A DNA stretch of 13,585 nucleotides from an uncultured Eubacteriales bacterium (GTDB taxonomy: Bacteria > Bacillota > Clostridia > Oscillospirales > Oscillospiraceae). The stretch covers positions 1 through 13,585 of the forward strand of contig URNZ01000053.1 of the NCBI GenBank assembly GCA_900549405.1, written 5' to 3'. Of the stretch, positions 7,157 to 13,448 are shown piece after piece. Position 1 is the stretch's first letter. Every line of letters begins with the position of its first letter. A model generated the notes under the pieces. The model was not told the origin of the DNA. It did not search any database and saw only the letters and a program-made list of their open reading frames with translations. The translations under genes were made by a program, and so were the position numbers.

Positions 7157-8893
7157 ATGGCTGTACCAAAGCTGAGCAAACAGGAGATCGTAAACGCCCT
7201 GAAGTTCATCGACGAGAAGGGCGTCCCCGAGCACAACGTGAGCATGAAATACGTGCTTGTGTCTGAAAACGGGAAGACCTATCCGCCCAAGTATGTGGTG
7301 GCCGTGGCGGACCATCTGGCAAACGGGACGGATATTTCCACGGAGTCCTTCGGCAGCGAGGATGCAAGGAACTGTCTGGAGCGTCTGGGCTTTGCCATTG
7401 AGACCAAGCGGCAGGAGAAGTTTGAGCTGACCGTCACGGCCCAGGGCGTGGTGTCCACGGATGAGCGCTTTACCATGGATGACTTGAGCCTCGGGGATAA
7501 CTATGTGCCCCTGGGCGTCTGTTTTCAGCGGGCGAACGGGGATATCATCAAGCGGGCCCACAGAAAGGGCGAGAAGAAGATATCCAACATGACCCTGCCG
7601 CGCCTTGCTTGTCAGATATTCGAAAAGCAGCTTGCCGCCCTGTCGGTGGAGGAGAAGGAGAACTTTCCTGTTTGCAAATACAAGCCGAGCAGCCAGATGA
7701 TCTGCGGCATTTATACCAGTGTAGAGGAATTCAAAAGATATAAAAATTCCATCGAATATCTGACCTACAGTTATGACAACGGGCGTCGGTTCGTGATCTA
7801 CAGCTGGAATATCTTCTCCACGATCCGCTTCGTTCAGGAGTGCCTGAAGCGGTTTGGCCAGCCGGGGGACCGGTTCGTTTTGACCTATCGGGACAAGGAT
7901 GAAAAGGAGACTGCGGCGGAGAAGACGGAAGCAGCGCCGGATGCGGCTCCCCAGCCTGAAGGGTGTCGGAACGGGTTCTCGCACATGCCGCTCGAAGCCA
8001 AAAATCTGATTTTCAGGGGCGCTCCCGGCACCGGCAAGTCCTATCTGGCCAGGGAGATCGCGGCGGATATCGTCAGCGACGGCTACTTTGACGATTACAC
8101 CCTCCTCACGGACGAGCAGAAAAAGCAGGTGGAGTTCGTCCAGTTCCACCCCAGCTATGACTACTCCGACTTTGTGGAGGGCCTGAGGCCCAAGCTCAAC
8201 GCCGACGGGACCATGGGCTTTACATTACAGGACGGCATTTTCAAAAAATTCGTCGCCCGGGCCAGAGTAAACTATGAGAACGCGCAAGGCTCCACGGAAA
8301 CACTGAAAAAGTACATCTTTATCATCGACGAGATCAACCGGGGTGAGATATCGAAGATATTCGGGGAGCTGTTCTTTGCCATAGATCCCGGTTATCGGGG
8401 CAGGGCCGGGGAAATTTCCACCCAGTATTCCAATCTGCATTCTGACCCGGACGAGAAGTTCTATATCCCCGAAAATCTCTACATCATCGGCACCATGAAC
8501 GACATTGACCGCTCGGTGGACAGCTTTGATTTTGCCATGCGCCGCCGGTTCCGATTCGTAGAGCTGAAAGCGGACAAAAACCTGGAGATGCTGGCGTCCC
8601 TGGAAAACGAGGAGCTGAAGAACGAGGCGATCGGGCGGATGGGCGACCTCAACAAAGCGATCGCCGGGGTGGAGGACCTGAACGAGAACTATCAGATCGG
8701 CGCAGCCTACTTCCTGAAGCTGAAGACCCTGAGCTTTGACCAGCTTTGGACCGACTATTTGCAGCCGCTTTTGCAGGAATACGTTCGGGGCATGTACGAC
8801 GAGGAGAGGCTGATGGACCGCTTTGCAAAGGCATACGGCTATCAGAGACCCGTCCGGGGTGACACCAATGAAGCTGCTGAAGATCCGGGATAA
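7157..8893 (+). CDS. McrB-like AAA+ NTPase, motor of a type IV restriction system
   Basis: 578 residues (E. coli McrB is ~459). The C-terminal half is an McrB-type AAA+ domain: Walker A GAPGTGKS (288-295), the FVQFHPSYDYSDFVEGLRP block typical of the family, Walker B IFIIDEINR (Asp391, Glu392), GTMNDIDRS (the family's NTAD-like element, here Asn448-Asp451), and FDFAMRRRFRF with arginines 462-464 and 466. Residues ~1-80 include KYVLV..GKTYPPKYVVAVA and ARNCLERLGF. They resemble the small N-terminal head module found on other modification-dependent restriction proteins (ScoMcrA-like head, from memory). Residues ~95-265 match nothing I recognise and may be the DNA-reading part. A charged, Ala/Glu-rich linker (~256-275) joins it to the motor. 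AGGAGG at 7145-7150 precedes ATG 7157. Codons and base composition are more mixed than in neighbours, suggesting transfer. Confidence 0.9.
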   Translation: MAVPKLSKQEIVNALKFIDEKGVPEHNVSMKYVLVSENGKTYPPKYVVAVADHLANGTDISTESFGSEDARNCLERLGFAIETKRQEKFELTVTAQGVVSTDERFTMDDLSLGDNYVPLGVCFQRANGDIIKRAHRKGEKKISNMTLPRLACQIFEKQLAALSVEEKENFPVCKYKPSSQMICGIYTSVEEFKRYKNSIEYLTYSYDNGRRFVIYSWNIFSTIRFVQECLKRFGQPGDRFVLTYRDKDEKETAAEKTEAAPDAAPQPEGCRNGFSHMPLEAKNLIFRGAPGTGKSYLAREIAADIVSDGYFDDYTLLTDEQKKQVEFVQFHPSYDYSDFVEGLRPKLNADGTMGFTLQDGIFKKFVARARVNYENAQGSTETLKKYIFIIDEINRGEISKIFGELFFAIDPGYRGRAGEISTQYSNLHSDPDEKFYIPENLYIIGTMNDIDRSVDSFDFAMRRRFRFVELKADKNLEMLASLENEELKNEAIGRMGDLNKAIAGVEDLNENYQIGAAYFLKLKTLSFDQLWTDYLQPLLQEYVRGMYDEERLMDRFAKAYGYQRPVRGDTNEAAEDPG

Positions 8894-10187
8894 TTCCCGG
8901 CAGAAAAAAAGCGCCTTTTCTTCCGTGGAAGGGCTGACGGGCAAGCTGGCGGACAAGAACCTGGAGCAGCTGGAGCGGGAGGGGGTGTTCCTGTTTCCCG
9001 AGACCGTAACGGACATGGAGGACATGACCCGGGAGCAGATGGTCCTGCAAAGCGTCAACGACGCCTATCGCTCCGGCAATGTGATGGGCTTTCTCGGCTG
9101 GGGCGATGAGCGGCTTATCATCCAGTCCCGCTTCTGCGGCGGCGGGGAGGACCACTTTTTTCAGTATCTGCTGGACAAGGTTCTGGGCTTTCCCAACCTG
9201 GTCGATTTGGAGACCGACGCCAATCAGGAGGAGCGGCTGTTTCAGTTTTTGCTGTTCCTGTTTCCGCGCTATCTCAAGGCCGCCATGCGGAAGGGCCCGT
9301 TCAAGCAGTATATCCGCCGCCAGTATAACGACGGGAACGTGAAGGGCGTCATCGACGTGGCGAGACATATCGGGCGGAACACGCCCTTTGTGGGGAAGAT
9401 GGCCTATCACCAGCGGGAGTTTTCTTTTGACAACGGCCTGATGGAGCTGGTGCGGCACACGATAGAATTTATCAAGAGAAAGCCCTATGGAAACCGTCTG
9501 CTTGCCAAAGCAAAGGACGAGGTAACGCAGGTGATCGACGCCACGCCGGGGTATGCGCCCGGTGACCGGCAGAGGATCATAGAGCAGAATAAACGAAGCC
9601 CCGTCCGCCACGCCTATTTCCGGGAGTATCTGGCCCTGCAGCGGCTGTGCCTGCTGATCCTTCAGCACCAGAAACACCAGATCGGTTCGGGGTCCAGGCA
9701 GATATACGGGATCTTATTTGACGGCGCGTGGCTGTGGGAGGAGTACATCGCCTTGCTCGTCGGGGATATCTTCTACCATCCGAGAAACAAGAGCGGCGAA
9801 GGTGCCCAGAGACTGTTCCACGGAAACGAGGGGAAAATCTATCCCGATTTTATCGGCAGGGACGGGGCGCAGAGGATCGTCGCAGACGCCAAATATAAGC
9901 CCATGGGCAACATCGATGGCCGGGACTATTTGCAGCTGCTGGCCTATATGTTCCGGTTTGATGCCAAAATCGGCTACTATCTCTATCCCGAGGCGAAAGG
10001 CGCGGAGGATCTGAAGCTGTGGATGAATCGCGGCTCCACCTATGAGAAGAATGTTGTCCCCCGGGATGACGTCAGCGTCACCAAGCACGGCTTGCAGATC
10101 CCGGTGGACGCGGGGAGCTATTCAGAGTTTGCCGCGCGTATGAGAGACCAGGAAGAGCGGTTCGTCCGTGTGTGTTTGCATGAATGA
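8868..10187 (+). CDS. mcrC: McrC-like PD-(D/E)XK nuclease subunit
   Basis: 439 residues (E. coli McrC is ~348). ATG 8868 is chosen over an in-frame start at 8823 because GGGGTG lies 7 nt upstream and it gives a 26-bp overlap with the McrB-like gene in another frame, as expected for coupled subunits. The N-terminal half, including MGFLGWGDERLIIQSRF and the long helical middle, is the part that contacts the McrB ring in the family. The C-terminal nuclease core is intact: Asp327 (YPDFIG), Asp340-Ala-Lys342 (VADAKYKP) and Gln356 (DYLQLLAYMF). The pair should translocate DNA using nucleotide hydrolysis and cut near modified bases. There is no methyltransferase nearby, which supports type IV rather than type I or II. 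Target modification is unknown. Confidence 0.92.
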   Translation: MKLLKIRDNSRQKKSAFSSVEGLTGKLADKNLEQLEREGVFLFPETVTDMEDMTREQMVLQSVNDAYRSGNVMGFLGWGDERLIIQSRFCGGGEDHFFQYLLDKVLGFPNLVDLETDANQEERLFQFLLFLFPRYLKAAMRKGPFKQYIRRQYNDGNVKGVIDVARHIGRNTPFVGKMAYHQREFSFDNGLMELVRHTIEFIKRKPYGNRLLAKAKDEVTQVIDATPGYAPGDRQRIIEQNKRSPVRHAYFREYLALQRLCLLILQHQKHQIGSGSRQIYGILFDGAWLWEEYIALLVGDIFYHPRNKSGEGAQRLFHGNEGKIYPDFIGRDGAQRIVADAKYKPMGNIDGRDYLQLLAYMFRFDAKIGYYLYPEAKGAEDLKLWMNRGSTYEKNVVPRDDVSVTKHGLQIPVDAGSYSEFAARMRDQEERFVRVCLHE

Positions 10188-10220
10188 AGAACAGGGCGGC
10201 GATTTGGCCGCTCTGTTCTT
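10187..10220 (+). terminator. Terminator hairpin at the end of mcrC
   Basis: Arms 10187-10200 and 10207-10220 pair over 14 bp with one G-U pair around loop GATTTG. The 5' arm starts on the last base of the mcrC stop codon. The descending arm ends TGTTCTT, giving a modest T-rich tail. It probably ends the mcrBC message together with the next hairpin. Confidence 0.7.
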
Positions 10221-10236
10221 GCATAGAGGACAAAAT

Positions 10237-10285
10237 GACCCAGGGAACGCGCGCACTTGCGGTTTCCCTGGGTCTTGAAATTTTT
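10237..10285. terminator. Bidirectional terminator between convergent mcrC and the AraC-family gene
   Basis: GACCCAGGGAA (10237-10247) and TTCCCTGGGTC (10264-10274) form a perfect 11-bp stem. CGC (10248-10250) and GCG (10259-10261) can extend it past a small bulge. On the plus strand the stem is followed by TTGAAATTTTT (to 10285); on the minus strand it is followed by ATTTTG. It can therefore terminate mcrBC from the left and the regulator gene from the right. Confidence 0.8.
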
Positions 10286-10390
10286 AGAATGCTCCCGCGC
10301 GAAAGCGGCAGCCCTGTGAAGGGGAGGGGGATTTGCAGATGTTGACCAACGGACTTTCATAAAATGGGGAAAACCCGGTGGAAAACCGGC

Positions 10391-11227
10391 TTAAATGTTC
10401 TCCCGCAGCAGGATTTGGTCGCTGGACTGGTACTCCTTGGCATAGCGGCCGGGGGTGATGCCGGTGAGGTGGCCGAAGGTGCGGATGAAGTGGGAGTTGT
10501 CGGAAAAGCCGGAGCGCTCTCCCGCCTGCTGCACGCTGACGCCCTCCTGAAGCAGCTGCCGGGCCCGCAGCACCCGGCTGTAGATGATATACTCCATGAC
10601 GGAGAAGCCGGTGGCCGCCTTGAAGATGCGGCAGAGATAGTGCTTGCTGATATAGAACTGGCTGGCGATCTGGTCCAGGGTGAGGGGGTCGGCCAGGTTG
10701 TCCCGGATGTAGTCCAAGATGGGGGCCACCCGCAGAAAGTCCTTGTTTCGGATGGCCTCGCCCGCGGTGGCGGCGTTCAGGGCGGGGGCCACATAGACCA
10801 GCAGGTTCAGCAGGGCGGTCATCTGGTGGATGTCGCTGCCGAAGGAGCCATCGTTTTTGTTGCGCTCCAGGGCCTGAAACAGCTCGATGAGGTCGGTCAT
10901 CTCCTCCGCGTTCAGGTTGGCCCGGCGGAAGGAGTCGTGGGTCAGCTGGGTGAAGTCGGTCTGGGGGGTGGACAGCTGGTCCAGGGCCTTGCGGCTGATG
11001 TGCAGGATATACCGGGCGTGAAAGCCGGTGGCCATGGTGCGGTGGAGGGTGTTCTCCCCGATGAGGTACAGCGTGCCCCGCTGAAGGGGATAGACCTGGT
11101 CGTTCACAAAGATGTTGCCCGGACTGGTCAGGGGCAGCAGAAACTCGAAATGGTCGTGAAAGTGCAGCCGACTCATGTTCCAGGTGTCATTGTGGTTGAG
11201 TTGTAAGTGGAATTCCACATTGGTCAT
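10391..11227 (-). CDS. AraC-family transcriptional regulator
   Basis: 278 residues from the ATG at 11227, chosen because GGAGG lies 8 nt upstream on this strand; the frame stays open to 11347, but that would include the promoter. The N-terminal cupin-like ligand domain shows RLHFHDHFEFLL (His22, His24, His26, Glu28). The C-terminal AraC DNA-binding domain spans about residues 166-267, with two helix-turn-helix units: LTLDQIASQFYISKHYLCRIFK and VSVQQAGERSGFSDNSHFIRTF, then the family end TGITPGRYAKEY. It is divergent from gctAB across a 275-bp region, so it is the obvious candidate to control those genes, probably as an activator, though that is inferred from position only. The ligand is unknown. 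It converges with mcrC. Confidence 0.92.
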   Translation of the reverse strand: MTNVEFHLQLNHNDTWNMSRLHFHDHFEFLLPLTSPGNIFVNDQVYPLQRGTLYLIGENTLHRTMATGFHARYILHISRKALDQLSTPQTDFTQLTHDSFRRANLNAEEMTDLIELFQALERNKNDGSFGSDIHQMTALLNLLVYVAPALNAATAGEAIRNKDFLRVAPILDYIRDNLADPLTLDQIASQFYISKHYLCRIFKAATGFSVMEYIIYSRVLRARQLLQEGVSVQQAGERSGFSDNSHFIRTFGHLTGITPGRYAKEYQSSDQILLRENI

Positions 11228-11280
11228 AGACAGAACCTCCGTAAGGGTCCGGCGGGCGGGCAGCGGCTGGCCGGGGAGAA

Positions 11281-11307
11281 GGGGGCGAAAAAATGGGCGT
11301 TGCCCCC
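11281..11307 (-). promoter_or_regulatory. Possible attenuator-like structure in the araC-type leader
   Basis: On the minus strand, GGGGGC (11307-11302) can pair with GCCCCC (11286-11281). A competing small hairpin GGGC-AAC-GCCC (11305-11295) is followed by A and six T's (11293-11288), a miniature terminator. The two share 11302-11305 and exclude each other. The terminator stem is only 4 bp, so any effect may be small. Confidence 0.25.
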
Positions 11308-11311
11308 GCTG

Positions 11312-11358
11312 TTTTGCTATTATATCATGGAAGGAGAAGATATGCAAACTTTTTGCTA
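11312..11358 (+). repeat. Direct repeats of TTTTGCTA in the divergent regulatory region
   Basis: TTTTGCTA occurs at 11312-11319 and again at 11351-11358, 39 bp apart, flanking the core promoter of the AraC-family gene. The second copy also forms an inverted repeat, GCAAA (11344-11348) with TTTGC (11352-11356). AraC-type proteins commonly bind direct repeats, so these are candidate half-sites. Short repeats in an AT-rich stretch can arise by chance. Confidence 0.3.
11319..11348 (-). promoter_or_regulatory. Promoter of the AraC-family regulator
   Basis: On the minus strand the -10 is a perfect TATAAT (11324-11319). TTTGCA at 11348-11343 is a 4-of-6 match to the -35, with an 18-bp spacer. This gives a leader of about 85 nt before ATG 11227. 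Its -35 lies about 20 bp from the -35 of the divergent gct promoter, so one bound regulator could affect both. Confidence 0.6.
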
Positions 11359-11367
11359 AATTAAAGC

Positions 11368-11396
11368 TAGACCCACTGGACGACCTGTGCTACAAT
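11368..11396 (+). promoter_or_regulatory. Promoter of gctAB
   Basis: TAGACC (11368-11373, 4 of 6) and TACAAT (11391-11396, 5 of 6) are separated by exactly 17 bp. An AT-rich stretch with T and A runs lies just upstream (11350-11365), like an UP element. The start would fall near 11403, giving a leader of about 100 nt before gctA. Confidence 0.65.
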
Positions 11397-11412
11397 AAGT
11401 AGCCGATAAATA

Positions 11413-11424
11413 GCGCATATGCGC
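11413..11424. promoter_or_regulatory. Palindrome just downstream of the gctAB promoter (candidate operator)
   Basis: GCGCATATGCGC is a perfect 12-bp palindrome, flanked by AAATA and AGTTT, which extend the dyad imperfectly to 11408-11429. It begins about 17 bp after the -10 box, roughly at +10 of the predicted transcript, where a repressor would block initiation. It could also form a 4-bp hairpin followed by GTTTTT in RNA, but that is too short to be a convincing terminator. Confidence 0.45.
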
Positions 11425-11502
11425 AGTTTTTCGTACCTTGAAAACCAGAGGAAGCAAACAAGCAAGAAAAACCAAAAAACATTTTGCAACGGAGGTTTTA
11501 CC

Positions 11503-12600
11503 ATGAACAAAGTGTATTCCTTGCACGACGCGGTGGAGAAGTTCGTCGAGAGCGGCGACTGCATCTCCTTCGGCGGGTTCACCACCAACCGCAAGCCCTA
11601 TGCTGCGGTGTATGAGATCCTGCGTCAGGGCCAGAAGGACTTTACCGTCTGGGCCGGTCCTGCCGGCGGCGACTGGGATATGATGATCGGCGAGGGCCGT
11701 GTGAAGGCTTATATCAACTGCTACACCGCCAACTCCGGCTACACCAACGTGTCCCGTCGGTTCCGTGCCGCCATCGAGAAGGGCCAGCTGACCTATGAGG
11801 ACTACTCTCAGGACGTCCTGATGCTCCAGCTGCACGCCGCCTCTCTGGGCCTGCCCTTCCTGCCTGTGCGCCTGATGCAGGGCTCCGGTCTGGAGCAGTA
11901 TTGGGGCATCAGCGAGGAGGTCCGCAAGACCCTGGACAAGGTGGACGACAAGAAGCTGGTCCGGGTGGAGAACCCCTTCAACCCCGGCGAGCAGGTCATC
12001 GCTGTCCCCGTGCCCAAGCTGGACACCGCGATCATCCACGTGCAGAAGGCCAGCCCCGACGGCACCTGCATCATCGAGGGCGATGAGTTCCACGACATCG
12101 ACATCGCCGTGGCCGCCCGCAAGGTCATCGTGACCTGCGAGGACCTGGTCAGCGACGAGTACATCCGCCGCGATCCCACCCTGACCCGCATCTTCGGCCA
12201 GTGCGTGGATGCCGTGGTCCACTGCCCCTATGGCGCTTGGCCCGCCCAGTGCTACAACTACTATGACAACGACTCTCACGCCCTGAAGGAGTATGACAAG
12301 GCCTCTAAGTATCAGGACGCCGAGGACGCCAAGGCCCAGCTGGCCAAGGCCGCTGCCAAGGCCGAGAAGGCCGCTGCCGCCAAGCCCGAGGACGCCAAGC
12401 TGGCCGACGCCGCTGCCCGCGCCAAGAAGGCCGCTGATGACGCCGCCGCCGGTGTGGCCTTCCCCGAGACCTTTAAGGATTTCCTGGACAAGTGGGTCTA
12501 TTCCATCAAGGACCAGGACGAGCTGCTGGATAAGATCGGCGGCGCCCGTCTGCTGCGCCTGAAGAACGAGCCCCACCTGGGCTACTCCACCAGACACTGA
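11503..12600 (+). CDS. gctA: Glutaconate CoA-transferase subunit A
   Basis: 365 residues; ATG 11503 has GGAGG (11491-11495) 7 nt upstream. With GctB it moves CoA from acetyl-CoA or glutaconyl-CoA to (R)-2-hydroxyglutarate, the activation step of glutamate fermentation by the 2-hydroxyglutarate pathway. From memory the protein tracks the Acidaminococcus fermentans subunit closely: GGFTTNRKPYAAV near the start, AGGDWDMMIGEGRVKAYIN, CYTANSGYTNVSRRF, LGLPFLPVRLMQGSGL, WGISEEVRKTLDKV, QASPDGT-like KASPDGTCII, and SDEYIRRDPT. It is ~45 residues longer than that enzyme (~320), owing to an Ala/Lys/Asp-rich insertion at residues ~272-321. The glutamate nucleophile is in subunit B, so the insertion need not touch the active site. 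Codon use is narrow, suggesting high expression. Confidence 0.93.
   Translation: MNKVYSLHDAVEKFVESGDCISFGGFTTNRKPYAAVYEILRQGQKDFTVWAGPAGGDWDMMIGEGRVKAYINCYTANSGYTNVSRRFRAAIEKGQLTYEDYSQDVLMLQLHAASLGLPFLPVRLMQGSGLEQYWGISEEVRKTLDKVDDKKLVRVENPFNPGEQVIAVPVPKLDTAIIHVQKASPDGTCIIEGDEFHDIDIAVAARKVIVTCEDLVSDEYIRRDPTLTRIFGQCVDAVVHCPYGAWPAQCYNYYDNDSHALKEYDKASKYQDAEDAKAQLAKAAAKAEKAAAAKPEDAKLADAAARAKKAADDAAAGVAFPETFKDFLDKWVYSIKDQDELLDKIGGARLLRLKNEPHLGYSTRH
12316..12465 (+). other. Ala/Lys/Asp-rich insertion inside GctA
   Basis: Residues ~272-321 of GctA are nearly all Ala, Lys, Asp, Glu, Leu and Gln/Arg. They lie between the conserved YDKASKYQ and FLDKWVYSIKD segments, which are close to contiguous in the Acidaminococcus protein as I recall it. 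The composition predicts two charged helices broken at KPED (294-297), a possible helical hairpin. The reading frame is continuous and codon use matches the rest of gctA, so it is a real part of the protein rather than an artefact. Confidence 0.75.
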
Positions 12601-12621
12601 GAAGCAGGGAGGATATTGAAA

Positions 12622-13425
12622 ATGTCTGATTATACCAAGTATACCAAGCAGGAAATGCAGGCTTATGCCATTGCTAAGAACATCAAGGAGAACCAGATCG
12701 TCATCGTGGGCACCGGCCTGCCCCTGATCGGCGCTTCTCTGGCCAAGCGGGCCGTGTGCCCCTCCTGCCACCCCATCGTGGAGAGCGGCCTGATGGACTG
12801 CGACCCCGTTGAGGTGCCCCGTTCCGTGGGCGACAACCGCTTCATGGCTCACTGCGCCGTGCAGTGGCCCAACATCCGCTTCATCGGCTTTGAGGCCAAC
12901 GAGTGGCTGCACGACATGGACCGCCTGGTGGCCTTCATCGGCGGCGCCCAGATCGACCCCTATGGCAACGTGAACTCCACCTGCATCTATGGCAAGGGCG
13001 ACTATGTCAAGCCCCAGACCCGGTTCACCGGTTCCGGCGGCGCCAACGGCATTGCCGGTTACTGCAACACCATCATCATGATGCAGCACCAGAAGCGCCG
13101 CTTCATGGAGAAGATCGACTACATCACCTCCTGCGGCTGGATGGACGGCCCCGGCGGCCGTGAGCGCGCCGGTCTGCCCGGCAACCGCGGCCCCCAGATG
13201 GTCGTCACCGACCTGGGCATCATGAAGTTCGATGAGCAGACCAAGCGGATGTATCTGGCTTATTACTATCCGTTCTCCACCCCCGAGATGGTCCAGGAGA
13301 ACACCGGTTTCGACATCGACGTGTCCCGCGCCCAGCTGATGGAGGGTCCCGGCCCCGAGATCATCAAGCTGATCCGTGAGGAGATCGACCCCGGCCAGGC
13401 CTTCATCAAGGTCCCCAAGGACTAA
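12622..13425 (+). CDS. gctB: Glutaconate CoA-transferase subunit B
   Basis: 267 residues, matching the ~266 of the Acidaminococcus subunit. ATG 12622 is preferred to the in-frame TTG at 12616 because GGGAGG (12607-12612) is 9 nt before the ATG but only 3 nt before the TTG. Glu54 in HPIVESGLMDC falls exactly at the position of the known catalytic glutamate that forms the enzyme-CoA thioester. Other family blocks are VGTGLPLIGAS, VEVPRSVGD, FIGGAQIDPYGNVNST, TRFTGSGGANGIAGY, MDGPGGRERAGLPG, KFDEQTKRMYLAYYYP and IREEIDPGQAFI. It follows gctA by 21 bp, one operon. No GGG or GGA glycine codon is used, unlike the upstream housekeeping genes, which points to strong expression. Confidence 0.96.
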   Translation: MSDYTKYTKQEMQAYAIAKNIKENQIVIVGTGLPLIGASLAKRAVCPSCHPIVESGLMDCDPVEVPRSVGDNRFMAHCAVQWPNIRFIGFEANEWLHDMDRLVAFIGGAQIDPYGNVNSTCIYGKGDYVKPQTRFTGSGGANGIAGYCNTIIMMQHQKRRFMEKIDYITSCGWMDGPGGRERAGLPGNRGPQMVVTDLGIMKFDEQTKRMYLAYYYPFSTPEMVQENTGFDIDVSRAQLMEGPGPEIIKLIREEIDPGQAFIKVPKD

Positions 13426-13448
13426 TTTGGCTTTTTCGGAGTAAAGAT

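Noticed and set aside
5584..7245. A 553-codon open frame on the minus strand opposite pgsA and the YitT-family gene
   Set aside because: It runs antisense to two clearly conserved genes, its translation is Gly/His/Gln/Asp-rich without domains, and it is explained by strong third-position GC bias leaving stops rare on the opposite strand.
8868..8893. Overlap of the McrB-like and McrC-like frames as a possible programmed frameshift or fusion
   Set aside because: McrC has its own ATG with a ribosome site, and both proteins are complete at their ends; a 26-bp overlap is ordinary translational coupling.
10321..10363. Tiny ORF ATG 10339 to TAA after a GGAGGGGG-like purine run
   Set aside because: Only seven codons; nothing supports it as a gene.
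10364..10390. GGAAAACCCGG / GGAAAACCGG tandem-like repeat as terminator for the AraC-family gene
   Set aside because: Possible stems are only 3-4 bp; the perfect 11-bp hairpin at 10237-10274 is a far better terminator for that strand.
10364..11206. A 280-codon plus-strand frame opposite the AraC-family gene
   Set aside because: The minus strand encodes both helix-turn-helix units of an AraC domain; the plus frame is a Gly/Val-rich shadow.
11356..13089. A 577-codon open frame on the minus strand opposite gctAB
   Set aside because: Same cause: it mirrors highly biased gctAB codons, gives a Gly/Val/Leu-rich product with no recognisable motif, and crosses the gct promoter.
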